Assembly: GCF_022835695.1 (NCBI RefSeq)
Contig: NZ_BQUV01000001.1
Span: 740,641 to 804,640, forward strand
Direction: 5' to 3'
Length of the DNA: 64,000 nucleotides
Origin: Bradyrhizobium sp. Ce-3
GTDB taxonomy: Bacteria > Pseudomonadota > Alphaproteobacteria > Rhizobiales > Xanthobacteraceae
The notes under the pieces are model-generated. The model made no database searches. It was not told where the DNA came from and saw nothing but the letters and a program-made list of their open reading frames with translations. Positions 8,533 through 20,108 of the stretch are shown piece by piece (the first letter of the stretch is position 1; each line of letters opens with the position of its first letter). Both the position numbers and the translations under genes were made by a program.

Positions 8533-10791
8533 ATGACAACAACAATTCCAAGAACCGCCAATCCGTTCGCCGCCGTGCTGCCGATGCTGGCGACGATGAT
8601 GACGATCACGCCGGTGGAGGCGCAGCCGGCGCCGCAGGAGCTGCCGGCCATCGTGGTCGAGCAGGCGCAGCGACAGACCGCGCGTTCGCGTCCGGCGCGC
8701 AAGCGGCAGGCCGAGGCCGCCACGGCAAGGCGCGCAGCGCAGCGCGCCAGCGCACGATCGAACGCCGCCGCGGCGGCTTCGGGTTCGTCCGGGCGCGCCG
8801 AGACCGCGACGGGACCGGTGCGCGGCTATCTCGCCACACAGAGCGGCACCGGCACCAAGACCGACACGCCGCTGCGCGAAACGCCGCAATCGATCACCGT
8901 GGTCACCGCCGATCGCGTCACCGATCAGGCCGCGACCACCGTGCAGGAGACGTTGCGCTACGTGCCCGGCGTATTCGCCGATGCCTACGGCCCGGATTCG
9001 CGCGGCGACTTCCCGCGGGTCCGCGGCCAGGACCCCAACATCTATCTCGACGGCACCAGGGTGAATAACACGTTCACCTTCAATGAATGGCGGCCTGATC
9101 CCTTCACTCTCTCACGCATCGAGGTGCTGCGCGGGCCGTCGTCGGTGCTCTACGGCGACACCTCGACGGCGGGGCTGGTGAATCTGGTCTCGAAGCGGCC
9201 GCAGGCGGAGGCCGCAAACGAGATCGGCGTGCAATATGGCAGCTTCGATCGCAAGCAGCTGCAACTCGATTCGACCGGCAAGCTGACCACAGACGGCGAA
9301 TGGCTGTACCGCTTCGTCGGCGTGCTGCGCGACCGCAACGCGCAGACCGACTACGTCAAGGACGACCGCATCGCTCTCGCACCGTCGCTGACCTGGCGGC
9401 CAACCAACAACACGAGCTGGACCGTGCTCGGCACCTACCAGAAGGACAGCACGGGCTCCTCGACGGCGTTCCTGCCGCATGAGGGCACGCTGTATCCCGG
9501 CCCGAACGGCCTCATTCCGGTACAGCGCTTCATCAGCCAGCCCGGCTGGGACCGCTACCAGACCGAGATCGGCGCCGTCTCGAGCCTGTTCGAGCACCGC
9601 TTCAACGACGCCCTGACGATCCGGCAGAACATGCGCTACAGCCATATCGAGGGCGTCTACCGCACGATGTATCCGGACGTGTATTCCGATCCGGCCAACC
9701 CGTTCCTTGACGCGGAGCGACGCACGGTGGCGCGCATCACCTATGGCCGCGACACCGTGAAGGACAATTTCACGTCCGACAGCAATGCCGAACTGAAATT
9801 CGCCACCGGTCCGTTGACCCACAAGGCCCTGTTCGGCGTCGATTATCGCGGCCAGAAAGAGCGTGCCTCGTCCGGCGAAGGCTACGACGACAGGCCGTTC
9901 GATCTTTATGCGCCGGTCTACAACGGCGCCATTGCGCCAACGCTGACCGCCGAGCCGGACCTGCGCCAGAGCCAGCTCGGCCTCTATGCGCAGGATCAGA
10001 TCCGGCTCGGACGCTGGCTTGCGGTCCTCGGCGTCCGCCATGACTATGTCACCAACGACGCGCTGGGCTCGCCGGTCCAGCACATCCAGGCCACCACCGG
10101 CCGCGCCGGACTGATGTATGAGCTGCCGTTCGGCCTCACGCCCTACGTCACCTACGCGCAGTCGTTCACTCCGATCTTCGGCAGCAGCGTGTGCAGCAGC
10201 GGCATCTGCGCGCCACAGCGTGGCGAGATGGTCGAGCTCGGCTTCAAGTACAATCCGACGCCCGGCACCGCGATCAACGGCGCGATCTACGACACCATCG
10301 AGCGCAACCGGCTGGCGAACGATCCGGACAATCCGCTGCTGTCGATCCAGACCGGCAAGGTGCGGATCCGCGGCGCCGAGCTGGAAGTGCTGACGCGCGT
10401 CACGCCCGAGCTCGATCTGATCGGTGCCTACGCCTATGTCGATGCCCGCGTCGAGAGCGGCGACAGGGCCGGCAAGCATGTCGAGACCGTGCCGGAGCAC
10501 CAGGCCTCGCTGTGGGCGAAGTATCGCCTCACCGTGCTCGGCCTGCCCGGCGTGACCGTCGGCGGCGGCGTGCGCTATGTCGGCCAGTCATGGGACGGGG
10601 CCGATATCATCCGCACCCCCGACTACACGCTGTTCGACGCTATGATCCGCTACGAGAGCGGTCCCTGGCGGTTCCAGGTCAACGCCACCAACCTCGCCGA
10701 CCGGCGTCATGTCACGACCTGCCTCGCCCGCGGCGACTGCTTCTACGGCATCGGCCGCACGGTGCTGAGCAGCCTGACCTACCGGTTCTGA
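8533..10791 (+). CDS. TonB-dependent siderophore receptor
   Basis: This is an outer-membrane gated channel for a ferric siderophore, about 752 residues. A signal peptide ends at PVEA-QPAP. An Arg/Ala-rich spacer follows, then the plug domain (TPLRETPQSITVVTADRVTD, with the TonB-box region before it). The beta barrel ends in SLTYRF, the aromatic C-terminus needed for outer-membrane insertion. Two cysteine pairs (SVCSSGICAP and TTCLARGDCF) sit in predicted loops. The frame is open back to 8275, but that overlaps the phosphatase; the ATG at 8533 has a GGGG site and gives a normal signal peptide, while 8521 is an alternative. The 3' end is only 6 bp from the convergent gguB stop. No iron-box could be recognised. 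Confidence 0.92.
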   Translation: MTTTIPRTANPFAAVLPMLATMMTITPVEAQPAPQELPAIVVEQAQRQTARSRPARKRQAEAATARRAAQRASARSNAAAAASGSSGRAETATGPVRGYLATQSGTGTKTDTPLRETPQSITVVTADRVTDQAATTVQETLRYVPGVFADAYGPDSRGDFPRVRGQDPNIYLDGTRVNNTFTFNEWRPDPFTLSRIEVLRGPSSVLYGDTSTAGLVNLVSKRPQAEAANEIGVQYGSFDRKQLQLDSTGKLTTDGEWLYRFVGVLRDRNAQTDYVKDDRIALAPSLTWRPTNNTSWTVLGTYQKDSTGSSTAFLPHEGTLYPGPNGLIPVQRFISQPGWDRYQTEIGAVSSLFEHRFNDALTIRQNMRYSHIEGVYRTMYPDVYSDPANPFLDAERRTVARITYGRDTVKDNFTSDSNAELKFATGPLTHKALFGVDYRGQKERASSGEGYDDRPFDLYAPVYNGAIAPTLTAEPDLRQSQLGLYAQDQIRLGRWLAVLGVRHDYVTNDALGSPVQHIQATTGRAGLMYELPFGLTPYVTYAQSFTPIFGSSVCSSGICAPQRGEMVELGFKYNPTPGTAINGAIYDTIERNRLANDPDNPLLSIQTGKVRIRGAELEVLTRVTPELDLIGAYAYVDARVESGDRAGKHVETVPEHQASLWAKYRLTVLGLPGVTVGGGVRYVGQSWDGADIIRTPDYTLFDAMIRYESGPWRFQVNATNLADRRHVTTCLARGDCFYGIGRTVLSSLTYRF

Positions 10792-10797
10792 GCCTGA

Positions 10798-11988
10798 TCA
10801 CCGGCGCTGGTTGTAGACGTCGATGCAGACGGCGCCGAGCAGCACCAGGCCCTTGATCACTTGCTGATAGTCAATGCCGATACCGAGGATCGACATGCCG
10901 TTGTTCATCACGCCCATGATCATGGCACCGACCACCGCGCCGCCGACCCGGCCGACGCCGCCATAGGCCGACGCGCCGCCGATGAAGCAGGCGGCGATCA
11001 CGTCGAGCTCGAAGCCGAGGCCGGCCTTCGGAGTCGCGGTGTTGAGCCGCGCCGCGAACACCAGCCCGGCGAGCGCCGCCAGCACGCCCATGTTGACGAA
11101 GGTGAAGAAGGTCAGCCGTTCGGTCTTGACGCCCGAGAGCTTCGCGGCCTTGGCGTTGCCGCCGACCGCATAGATCTGCCGGCCGACCACGGTCCGCCGC
11201 GTGACGAAGCCGTAGAGCGCGATCAGCACCGTCATGATGACGAGCACATTCGGCAGGCCGCGATGCGAGGCGATCAGATAGGTGAAGTAGAGCACCGCGC
11301 CCGCCAGCGCGACGCTCTTGGCCACAAAGAACGCGTAGGGCTCGACCTCGATGCCGTGCGACTGCTCGCGTGCCCGGCTCTTGGCGCTCGCCAGCACCAG
11401 CGCGAACGCCAGCACGACGCCGATCAGGAGTGAGGTCGGATAGAGCGTGCCGGCGCTCGGAAACAGCTCGGGGATGAAGCCGGACGACAGCTTCTGGAAG
11501 GTCGGCGGAAACGGCCCGACCGAGCGGCCCTGCAGCACCGCGAGCGCAAGGCCCTTGAACACCAGCATGCCCGCCAGTGTCACGATGAAGGACGGAATCT
11601 TGAAATAGGCGACCCAATAGCCCTGCGCCGCGCCGATCGCGGCACCGATCAAGAGGCAGATGATGAAGGCGATCGGGTAGTCGACGTGATAGGTCACCAT
11701 CAGCACCGCAGCGACCGCGCCGACGAAACCCGCGACCGAGCCGACCGACAGGTCGATATGCCCGGTGACGATCACGAGCAGCATGCCGAGCGCCATGATC
11801 ACGATGTAGCTGTTCTGCAGCACCAGATTGGTGAGATTGACCGGCTGCAGCAGCGTGCCGTCGGTCACGATCTCGAAGAACAGCATGATCACGAGCAGCG
11901 ACAGCAGCATGCCGTAGTTGCGCAGGTTGTTCTTGATGAAGCCGGAATGCTTGGGGGCCTCGGGAAGTGACACCGTCTTGTCGGTCAT
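10798..11988 (-). CDS. gguB: Monosaccharide ABC transporter permease (GguB/MmsB type)
   Basis: This 396-residue inner-membrane permease of the BPD_transp_2 (ribose/xylose) class has roughly ten hydrophobic segments and the family signature GHIDLSVGSVAGFVG (about residues 75-90). It is longer than RbsC, with an inserted loop around residues 150-210, as in XylH and GguB. Its ATG overlaps the TGA of the ATPase gene (ATGA), and GGAGGTGGAG precedes it, so translation is coupled. It should pair with the ATPase and ChvE-like protein upstream to import aldoses such as xylose, glucose or galactose. Confidence 0.9.
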   Translation of the reverse strand: MTDKTVSLPEAPKHSGFIKNNLRNYGMLLSLLVIMLFFEIVTDGTLLQPVNLTNLVLQNSYIVIMALGMLLVIVTGHIDLSVGSVAGFVGAVAAVLMVTYHVDYPIAFIICLLIGAAIGAAQGYWVAYFKIPSFIVTLAGMLVFKGLALAVLQGRSVGPFPPTFQKLSSGFIPELFPSAGTLYPTSLLIGVVLAFALVLASAKSRAREQSHGIEVEPYAFFVAKSVALAGAVLYFTYLIASHRGLPNVLVIMTVLIALYGFVTRRTVVGRQIYAVGGNAKAAKLSGVKTERLTFFTFVNMGVLAALAGLVFAARLNTATPKAGLGFELDVIAACFIGGASAYGGVGRVGGAVVGAMIMGVMNNGMSILGIGIDYQQVIKGLVLLGAVCIDVYNQRR

Positions 11989-13571
11989 TGTGCTCCACCT
12001 CCCGCCCTTGCCTCAGCCTCACCGGCAGGGGCGCCGCTTCCGGACATCCTGACATTGCGCATGATGGCGCGCATGATCTTCTCCTGCGTCACGTCGCCCC
12101 TGGCGAACTCGCCGACGAAGGCGCCGTCATTCATCACGCAGATCCGGTCGCAGATGCCGAGCAATTCCGGCATCTCCGACGAGATCACCACGACGCCCTT
12201 GCCGGCCTCCGCGAGCTCGTTGATGATACAGTAAATCTCGTACTTTGCCCCGACGTCGATGCCCCGGGTCGGCTCGTCGAGCAGCAGCACCTGCGGATCG
12301 GTCATCAGCCATTTCGACAGCACCACCTTCTGCTGGTTGCCGCCCGAGAGCTGCCCGGCCTCCTGATAGACATCGGAACAGCGGATCCGCATCCGGTTGC
12401 GGTAGTCGCTGGCGGCCTTCAGTTCGACGACGTCGTCGATCACGCCGCGGTCAGCCACCTGGCGAAGGCTCGCCAGCGTCACGTTCTTGCGGACGTCGTC
12501 GGCGAGGATCAATCCGAGCTGCTTGCGATCCTCGGTGACATAGGCGAGGCCGGCGTGGATCGCAGCCGGCACGCTGGCGAGGTGCGCCTCGCGCCCGTCA
12601 AGGCTGATCCTGCCCGTGATGTTATAGCCCCAGGCCCTGCCGAACAGGCTCATGGCGAACTCGGTGCGGCCGGCGCCCATCAGGCCGGCAATGCCAACCA
12701 CCTCGCCACGGCGCACCCCGAAATCGACGTTCTTGATCACCTGCCGGGTGGTGTGCAGCGGATGATACACCGACCAGTTCTGCACCGTCATCACGGGATC
12801 GCCGATCGCAACATTCCGCTCCGGGAAGCGATGCGCGAGATCGCGGTTGACCATGCTGCGGATGATCCGGTCCTCGTCGACCTGCTCGGTCCGGCAATCG
12901 ATGCCGTCGACAGTGCGGCCGTCGCGCAGCACCGTGATGCGGTCGGCGACCCGCGCGACCTCGTTCAGCTTGTGCGAGATCAGGATCGAGGCGATGCCCT
13001 GCTCGCGGAAGGCCAGCAGCCGCTCCAGCAACGCGGCGCTGTCGGACTCGTTGAGGCTCGCGGTCGGCTCGTCCAGGATCAGCAGCCGTACCTTCTTCGA
13101 TAGCGCCTTGGCGATCTCGACCAGCTGCTGCTTGCCGACGCCGAGATCGGTGACCAGGGTGTCCGGCGATTCCCGCAGGCCGACCTGTGCCAGCAGTTCC
13201 GCCGTCCGCCGGTACACCGCGTCACGGTCGACCACCCCGAACCGCGACGGCGCGCGCGACAGAAAGATGTTCTCGGCGATCGACATCAGCGGGATCAGCG
13301 CCAGCTCCTGGTGGATGATGATGATCCCCAGCGCCTCGGAATCGTTGATATCGCGGAACCGGCGTTCCTCGCCGTCGAACAGGATCGACCCTTCATAGCT
13401 GCCGGCGGGGTAGACCCCGCTCAGCACCTTCATCAGGGTCGATTTGCCTGCACCGTTCTCGCCGACCAGCGCATGGATCTGGCCGGCCTCCACCGTGAAG
13501 CTGACGTCGCGCAACGCCTGCACGCCGGCAAAGCTCTTGCTGACGTTGCGCATCTCAAGCATCGCCGTCAT
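11985..13571 (-). CDS. gguA: Monosaccharide ABC transporter ATP-binding protein (GguA/MmsA type)
   Basis: This tandem-ATPase protein of about 528 residues energises sugar uptake. The first cassette has Walker A GENGAGKST and the switch region LLILDEPTASL; the second has LSGGNQQKVVLSKWL and LLLDEPTRGIDVG, the pattern of RbsA/XylG/GguA proteins. The start at 13571 (MTAMLEMRNVSKSF) resembles relatives; GTG/ATG alternatives at 13598 and 13562 exist and no ribosome site clearly decides. It lies between the chvE-like gene (57 bp upstream) and gguB (4-bp overlap), forming one operon. Confidence 0.9.
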   Translation of the reverse strand: MTAMLEMRNVSKSFAGVQALRDVSFTVEAGQIHALVGENGAGKSTLMKVLSGVYPAGSYEGSILFDGEERRFRDINDSEALGIIIIHQELALIPLMSIAENIFLSRAPSRFGVVDRDAVYRRTAELLAQVGLRESPDTLVTDLGVGKQQLVEIAKALSKKVRLLILDEPTASLNESDSAALLERLLAFREQGIASILISHKLNEVARVADRITVLRDGRTVDGIDCRTEQVDEDRIIRSMVNRDLAHRFPERNVAIGDPVMTVQNWSVYHPLHTTRQVIKNVDFGVRRGEVVGIAGLMGAGRTEFAMSLFGRAWGYNITGRISLDGREAHLASVPAAIHAGLAYVTEDRKQLGLILADDVRKNVTLASLRQVADRGVIDDVVELKAASDYRNRMRIRCSDVYQEAGQLSGGNQQKVVLSKWLMTDPQVLLLDEPTRGIDVGAKYEIYCIINELAEAGKGVVVISSEMPELLGICDRICVMNDGAFVGEFARGDVTQEKIMRAIMRNVRMSGSGAPAGEAEARAGGGAQ

Positions 13572-13628
13572 CGGATCAGGTCTCGCAACGTCACGCATCC
13601 TCGGCGCTGTCAGGCCCGCTCGCCCGCC

Positions 13629-14702
13629 CTAGTCGAATTGCGAGCGCTTATAGTAGCCGCTGTCAATCAGGACTTTCTCCCAATTTGTCTTGTCCACCAC
13701 GACCGGCTTGAGCAGATAGGACGGAACCACCTTGACCCCGTTGTTGTAGGTCTTGGTGTCGTTGACATTGACCTCCTTCTTGCTCAGCACGGCATCGACC
13801 ATGTCGGCCGTGACCTTGGCGAGATCGCGGGTGTCCTTGAAGATGGTCGAGTATTGCTCGCCGCGCAGCATCGCCTTGATCGAGGGCACCTCGGCGTCCT
13901 GGCCGCTGATATATGGCATCGGCTGGTCCTTGCTGCCGTAGCCGACACCCTTCAGCGAAGAGATGATGCCGATCGACAGGCCGTCATAGGGCGACAGCAC
14001 CGCATCGACGCGCTTCTTGCCGTAGAAGGCGCTGAGCAGATTGTCCATCCGGGCCTGCGCGGTGGCGCCGTCCCAGCGCAAGGTCGCGACCTTGCCCATG
14101 CCCATCTGGCCGCTGGCGACCACGAGTTTGCCGCTGTCGATATAGGGCTTCAGCACCGACATCGCGCCGTCGTAAAAGAAATAGGCGTTGTTATCGTCGG
14201 GCGAACCGCCGAACAGCTCGATGTTGAAGGGACCCTTGCCATCCTTCAGCCCGAGCGCATTCACGATCGAGCTCGCCTGCAGCACGCCGACCTGGAAATT
14301 GTCGAAGGTCGCATAGTAATCGACGTTCGGTGTGTCGCGGATCAGGCGGTCATAGGCGATCACCGTGATGCCCTGCGCCTTGGCCTGCTTCAGCGCATCG
14401 GACAGCGTCGTGCCGTCGATTGCCGCGATGACCAGGACCTTGGCGCCCTTGGTCACCATGTTCTCGACCTGAGAGAGCTGGTTCGGAATGTCGTCGTCGG
14501 CATATTGCAGGTCAGTGCCGTAGCCGCGTTCCTTCAGCACCTTGACGATGTTGTTGCCGTCGTCGATCCAGCGCGCCGAGGATTTGGTCGGCATCGCGAT
14601 CCCGACGGTTGGCTTAGCCTGGGCCATCGCGTCGCGATCGGACACCGTCGCGGCAAGGCCGGCCAGCGCAAGCGCGAACAAGGTGGTCTTCAATTTGAAC
14701 AT
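13629..14702 (-). CDS. chvE: Sugar-binding periplasmic protein (ChvE-like)
   Basis: This 357-residue binding protein has a signal peptide ending near DAMA-QAKP, then [19 protein letters not shown], the opening characteristic of ChvE and XylF-like proteins. [15 protein letters not shown] and [19 protein letters not shown] are further family matches. In Agrobacterium, ChvE binds glucose, galactose, xylose and arabinose and also signals to VirA; the signalling role is not implied here. The start has GGGAGCGAAGC directly upstream. It is the first gene of the operon with gguA and gguB and is the likely promoter-proximal gene; the long spacer upstream holds two repeated segments. Confidence 0.92.
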   Translation of the reverse strand: MFKLKTTLFALALAGLAATVSDRDAMAQAKPTVGIAMPTKSSARWIDDGNNIVKVLKERGYGTDLQYADDDIPNQLSQVENMVTKGAKVLVIAAIDGTTLSDALKQAKAQGITVIAYDRLIRDTPNVDYYATFDNFQVGVLQASSIVNALGLKDGKGPFNIELFGGSPDDNNAYFFYDGAMSVLKPYIDSGKLVVASGQMGMGKVATLRWDGATAQARMDNLLSAFYGKKRVDAVLSPYDGLSIGIISSLKGVGYGSKDQPMPYISGQDAEVPSIKAMLRGEQYSTIFKDTRDLAKVTADMVDAVLSKKEVNVNDTKTYNNGVKVVPSYLLKPVVVDKTNWEKVLIDSGYYKRSQFD

Positions 14703-15040
14703 GCTTCGCTCCCTTGGTTTTTTGAGTTGGGTATCGTTGCCGTGGACAGCGTCAATCGACGGCTATCATGCGTGGGCTGGCCGCAGATCTACGGCGATGT
14801 CGGATCGGCGCCGGGGCGGTCCCGAACCGAAATTGCGCACTATCGATTGACCCGTCATCAACGCCAATGCTCACCCCGCACGATCAGCCATATCGATCCC
14901 GCAATGCCGGGCTCGTCCGCGAGTCATGTCGCGAGACGAACGAGGCGCAGGAATGACGTGGATGATCATCAGGTGTCTGTCTCCCGGAATTGTTGTCGAG
15001 CGCCAGCGTCCGCCAGAATCTCTGGTGGTGCGGCACTTGT

Positions 15041-15134
15041 TGCTTCTGGCAACCTCTGGTGGATGTTGCCTCTACTATATGGATGCGGGTACCGACTAGC
15101 CATTTATTTAGCTATCCGAATAAATTAATCGGAG
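15041..15134. repeat. Degenerate direct repeat, copy 1
   Basis: It begins TGCTTCTGGCAACCTCTGGT and ends with CATTTATTTAGCTATCCGAA followed by TAAATTAATCGGAG. Copy 2 at 15205-15293 shares the first 15 bases, ACTAT and GGATGC in the middle, and CATTTATTT plus ATCCGAATAAATT at the end. The end contains TCCGA-N9-TCGGA, an operator-like inverted repeat. Confidence 0.75.
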
Positions 15135-15204
15135 AGCGGAGGATCATGAGGCGCGGCCTCCCCGAATTGTTGGCAGGTCTCACAGTCGGTGAGGTATGAG
15201 GCAC

Positions 15205-15293
15205 TGCTTCTGGCAACCTTTGTGAGATTTTGCCCGTACTATGCTGTGGATGCAAGCACCATTTATTTCACGATCCGAATAAATTGATTGGAG
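15205..15293. repeat. Degenerate direct repeat, copy 2
   Basis: It begins TGCTTCTGGCAACCTTTGTG and ends ATCCGAATAAATTGATTGGAG (split here for length: ATCCGAATAAATT then GATTGGAG). It lies 164 bp after copy 1 and 24 bp from the end of cbbY. The inverted repeat of copy 1 is degraded here to TCCGA...TTGGA. Confidence 0.75.
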
Positions 15294-15316
15294 TGGCTGG
15301 TCGGCGGCGGCAGCCT

Positions 15317-16036
15317 TCAGGCGTCGATGTCGGAGAGATCGTCGACAACAAGCAGCGCCTCGGCAAAATCGTCGTCACTGAAATAGGTGCTGCGGGTGAT
15401 GACCACCGGGATGCCGGCCTGTGCGGCGGCAGCGAGGCCGTTGCCGGAATCCTCGACCGCGATGCAATCCGCCGGCCCGAGCCCGAGCCGCGCCAGGACC
15501 TCGGCATAGACGTCCGGAGCCGGCTTCTTCCGCGGCACGTCGTCCCCGGCGACAACAGCCTCGAACAGATCGCCCCAGTCACGCCCCAAGGCAACCGACA
15601 GCAGCGCATCGATATTGCCATGCGACGTCGTCGTGGCGATCGCCAGGCGCTGGCCGCGCTCGTGCGCATGCGAGAGCATCGTTCTGACACCCGGCCGCAA
15701 CGGGCAGCCGCCTGCGGCAATCAATGCGGCGTACCGCGCGGTCTTGATCCTGTGCAGGTCGGCGATGTCGGCAAATGTCAGCGAGGGAACCGCATTGCGC
15801 TGGTCGAAGGCACGAATGCGCTCCTTGCCTCCGGCAACCCGGAGCAGCCGCCCATAGGTGACCTGATCCCAGAACCAATCGAGGCCGGTTGCGGCAAACG
15901 CTTCATTGAAGGCGCGGCGATGCACCTCCTCGGTTTCGGCGAGCGTGCCGTCGACGTCGAAGATCAGGGCGCGCGCGCTGGCAATGACGGCCCGCATCCC
16001 GGCAGTCCGTATCATGGCGAGCGCCTGGTTCATCAT
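15317..16036 (-). CDS. cbbY: CbbY-type HAD phosphatase (sugar bisphosphate clean-up)
   Basis: This 239-residue haloacid-dehalogenase phosphatase carries motif [19 protein letters not shown], motif II TTTS and motif [16 protein letters not shown] ... AVEDSGNG. The [15 protein letters not shown] stretch is diagnostic of CbbY rather than of the phosphoglycolate phosphatase CbbZ. Characterised red-type CbbY proteins hydrolyse xylulose-1,5-bisphosphate, a dead-end inhibitor made by RuBisCO misfire. The start ATG overlaps the TGA of cbbX, so it is the last gene of the cbb operon and translation is coupled to the activase. Both activase and inhibitor-removing phosphatase are thus made together. Confidence 0.88.
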   Translation of the reverse strand: MMNQALAMIRTAGMRAVIASARALIFDVDGTLAETEEVHRRAFNEAFAATGLDWFWDQVTYGRLLRVAGGKERIRAFDQRNAVPSLTFADIADLHRIKTARYAALIAAGGCPLRPGVRTMLSHAHERGQRLAIATTTSHGNIDALLSVALGRDWGDLFEAVVAGDDVPRKKPAPDVYAEVLARLGLGPADCIAVEDSGNGLAAAAQAGIPVVITRSTYFSDDDFAEALLVVDDLSDIDA

Positions 16037-16962
16037 CCCTCGCCGGCCAGGCCGATCCCCTTGGTGAACACGCGGCTGGCAAGCACGTCGCCGGCCTCGA
16101 TCGACATCACGTCGTCGGCCGTGAGCGTGCGGTCGAGCTTCGCCACGATCCGGTTGGCCTGGCGCAGCCGGATACGATCCAGTGCGTTGCGGATCGAGCG
16201 TGCATTGGAGAACAGCGGTTGTTCCTTGCGGATGCCGATGTACCGTGTGAAGGCCTCACGGGCTTCCGGGGAGAAACGATAATTCTGCTGCTGCAGCATC
16301 AGCTCGGCGATCCAGAGCAGCTCGCCGTCCGAATAGTCCGGGAAGTCGATGTGATGGGCGATGCGGGAGCGGAATCCCGGATTGCTCTGGAAGAATTTCT
16401 CCATGCGGTCGCCATAGCCGGCCAGGATCACCACCAGATCCTCGCGCTGCTGCTCCATGATCTGCAGCAGGATCTCGATCGCCTCCTGGCCGTAGTCGCG
16501 CTCGTTTTCGGGGCGATAGAGGTAATAGGCCTCGTCGATGAACAGCACGCCGCCCATCGCCTTCTTCAAGATTTCTTTCGTCTTGGGCGCGGTGTGGCCG
16601 ATATATTGCCCGACCAGATCGTCGCGAGTGACGCTGATGACGTGGCCGCGGCGCACGAAGCCGAGCTTGTGCAGGATGCCGGCCATCCGCAGTGCGACCG
16701 TGGTCTTGCCGGTGCCGGGATTGCCGGTGAACGACATGTGCAGGGTCGGGAACGTGGTCGCCAGCGCCATCTTCTGCCTGATGCGTTCGACCAGCAGCAG
16801 CGAGGCGATCTCGCGGATGCGGGTCTTCACCGGCTTGAGGCCGATCAACTCGGAATCGAGCTGGTCGAGCACGTCGCCAATGCCGAGGTCGGCGAATTCA
16901 TGCCGGAGATCGATGGTCTCGGGCGGGGTCTCGCGGATCTGTTCTTGTGGTTGCGTCATCAT
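16033..16962 (-). CDS. cbbX: Red-type RuBisCO activase CbbX
   Basis: This 309-residue AAA+ ATPase remodels inhibited form IC RuBisCO by pulling on the large-subunit C-terminus. It has Walker [10 protein letters not shown] (80-88), the substrate-gripping pore loop YIGHTA (120-125), Walker B VLFIDEA (139-145) and the arginine-rich [11 protein letters not shown] tail region. The length is typical. Tandem ATGs at 16962/16959 follow GAGAGG. It is 107 bp downstream of cbbS and overlaps cbbY by 4 bp. Family knowledge: CbbX hexamers are switched on by ribulose-1,5-bisphosphate. Confidence 0.96.
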   Translation of the reverse strand: MMTQPQEQIRETPPETIDLRHEFADLGIGDVLDQLDSELIGLKPVKTRIREIASLLLVERIRQKMALATTFPTLHMSFTGNPGTGKTTVALRMAGILHKLGFVRRGHVISVTRDDLVGQYIGHTAPKTKEILKKAMGGVLFIDEAYYLYRPENERDYGQEAIEILLQIMEQQREDLVVILAGYGDRMEKFFQSNPGFRSRIAHHIDFPDYSDGELLWIAELMLQQQNYRFSPEAREAFTRYIGIRKEQPLFSNARSIRNALDRIRLRQANRIVAKLDRTLTADDVMSIEAGDVLASRVFTKGIGLAGEG

Positions 16963-17069
16963 CCTCTCGCTTTCAGAAAAGCTCCGTCGCCGCTGCGGCG
17001 ACGACGGAGAAGTGCATCCGGACCAGACGGTCGAGGGAGCAACCCGCCTGGCTTACAAGCCGGACGCGG

Positions 17070-17495
17070 TCACTGATCGGCGTAGCGCTCGCCCTCGGGG
17101 CGATCCAGCGCGTAAGCCCTGGTCGTATAGCTAACGCTCCGGCCGCCGACCTCTTGCCGCTCGAGGCGGAAGCCGGGCTCGTTCTTTGGCCGGTTGACGA
17201 TGAAAGAGATGCGCACGGACTCCCAGCCATGGGAAGAATCGAACCCGCTCATGCGGATGTAGCGGTCTCCATAGACACGGCGGCAATCGGCGAGCTCCTT
17301 CATGATGCCGGCAGCGTCGCGCAGGTCGAACATCGGCAGGCCCCACATGTCCCAATAAGTATTGCGGGGATGCGGGTCGTCGGTGAACTCGATGTTCACC
17401 GCCCAGCCCTTGTCGAGGCAGTATTGCACCTGCGCTGCGATCTGCTCATCGGTGAGATCGGGCAGGAAAGAAAAGCAGCCTTGGGTCACTCTCAT
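17070..17495 (-). CDS. cbbS: RuBisCO small subunit (form IC)
   Basis: This 141-residue protein is the small subunit of ribulose-bisphosphate carboxylase. It opens MRVTQGCFSFLPDLTDEQI, continues with WAVNIEFTDDPHPRNTYWDM, and has the C-terminal extension of red-type small subunits (VSYTTRAYALDRPEGERY), which forms the central beta barrel of the holoenzyme. An AAGGAG site lies seven bases before the ATG. It is 21 bp downstream of cbbL in the same operon. Confidence 0.97.
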   Translation of the reverse strand: MRVTQGCFSFLPDLTDEQIAAQVQYCLDKGWAVNIEFTDDPHPRNTYWDMWGLPMFDLRDAAGIMKELADCRRVYGDRYIRMSGFDSSHGWESVRISFIVNRPKNEPGFRLERQEVGGRSVSYTTRAYALDRPEGERYADQ

Positions 17496-17516
17496 GTCGA
17501 TTCTCCTTTCGCTGCG

Positions 17517-19010
<1,494 letters not shown>

Positions 19011-20093
19011 TCAGGCGGCCTGGGTGATCTTTCCAATCTGCGGATCGAGCGCGCCGACGCGATAGCGGCGGGCCATTTCAGGCAGTGCCACCACCTTGAT
19101 CCTGGCGGCATTGCCGGCCGTGCCGAATTGCTCGAAGCGGTCACGGCAGAGTTCGCGCAGCGCATCCATCGCCGGCTTGAGGAATTTGCGCGGATCGAAC
19201 TCGCTCTTCGACTGCGTGGCGACCTTGCGGAAGGCGGCGGCCATCGCGAGGCGGCAATCGGTGTCGATATTGACCTTGCGCACGCCGTGCTTGATGCCGC
19301 GCACGATCTCCTCGACCGGCACGCCCCAGGTCTGCGGCATCTCGCCGCCGAACTGGTTGAACATGTCCTGCAGCGGCTGCGGCACCGAGGACGAGCCGTG
19401 CATCACCAGGTGCGTGTTCGGCAGCCGCGCGTGGATCTCTTCGACCACACGCATCGCCAGGATCTCGCCGTCGGGGCGGCGGGTGAACTTGTAGGCGCCG
19501 TGCGAGGTGCCCATCGCGATCGCGAGCGCGTCGACCTTGGTGGCGCGGACGAAATCGACCGCCTGGTCGGGATCGGTGAGCAGCTGATCGTGGCTCACCG
19601 TGCCTTCGACGCCGTGGCCGTCCTCCTGCTCGCCGCCGCCATGCTCCAGCGAGCCGAGCACGCCGAGCTCGCCTTCGACCGACGCGCCGACCCAGTGCGC
19701 CATATCCACCACCCGGCGGGTGATATCGACATTGTAGTCATAGTCGGCCGCGGTCTTGGCGTCGGCCTTGAGCGAGCCGTCCATCATGACCGAGGTGAAG
19801 CCGTAGCGGATCGCGGTCGCGCAGGTCGCTTCCTCGTTGCCGTGATCAAGATGCAGGCAGAGCGGGATCTGCGGATACATCTCCTCCAGCGCGTCGATCA
19901 TCTTCGCCAGCATGATGTCGTTGGCATAGGACCGCGCGCCGCGCGAGGCCTGGATGATGACAGGCGCGTCGCAGGCGGCCGCCGCCTCCATGATGGCGAG
20001 GCCCTGTTCCATGTTGTTGATGTTGAACGCCGGCACGCCGTAGCCGCGTTCGGCGGCGTGGTCCAGCAATTGCCTCAGGGTGATCCGCGCCAT
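19011..20093 (-). CDS. cbbA: Class II fructose/sedoheptulose-bisphosphate aldolase
   Basis: This 360-residue zinc-dependent aldolase joins dihydroxyacetone phosphate with glyceraldehyde 3-phosphate or erythrose 4-phosphate in the regenerative phase of the Calvin cycle. The zinc and catalytic motif HLDHGNEE is at 81-88. [20 protein letters not shown] and [17 protein letters not shown] are the type-A2 (FbaA/CbbA) signatures, and [12 protein letters not shown]-like phosphate binding is seen as [23 protein letters not shown] precedes the ATG. It is 15 bp after cbbT and 30 bp before cbbL. Confidence 0.96.
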   Translation of the reverse strand: MARITLRQLLDHAAERGYGVPAFNINNMEQGLAIMEAAAACDAPVIIQASRGARSYANDIMLAKMIDALEEMYPQIPLCLHLDHGNEEATCATAIRYGFTSVMMDGSLKADAKTAADYDYNVDITRRVVDMAHWVGASVEGELGVLGSLEHGGGEQEDGHGVEGTVSHDQLLTDPDQAVDFVRATKVDALAIAMGTSHGAYKFTRRPDGEILAMRVVEEIHARLPNTHLVMHGSSSVPQPLQDMFNQFGGEMPQTWGVPVEEIVRGIKHGVRKVNIDTDCRLAMAAAFRKVATQSKSEFDPRKFLKPAMDALRELCRDRFEQFGTAGNAARIKVVALPEMARRYRVGALDPQIGKITQAA

Positions 20094-20108
20094 GGTGGCG
20101 TCCTCCTT

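Larger units (their letters stand above)
14703..15316. other. 614-bp spacer with duplicated AT-rich segment
   Basis: No conserved gene is visible. The stretch next to chvE must hold its promoter. The distal half carries two imperfect direct copies of a ~90-bp unit (annotated separately). Between them, a 17-codon plus-strand reading frame (15146-15199, MRRGLPELLAGLTVGEV) follows a good GGAGAGCGGAGG site; it is too short to call as a gene. The spacer is visibly richer in A and T than its surroundings. Confidence 0.6.

Noticed and set aside
13311-15128. A 605-codon plus-strand open frame opposite gguA and chvE
   Set aside because: Same composition signature as other antisense shadows, and both opposite-strand genes are secure.
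15146-15199. 17-codon ORF with a good ribosome site in the chvE-cbbY spacer
   Set aside because: Too short and isolated on the opposite strand to both neighbours to call as a gene; mentioned only within the repeat finding.
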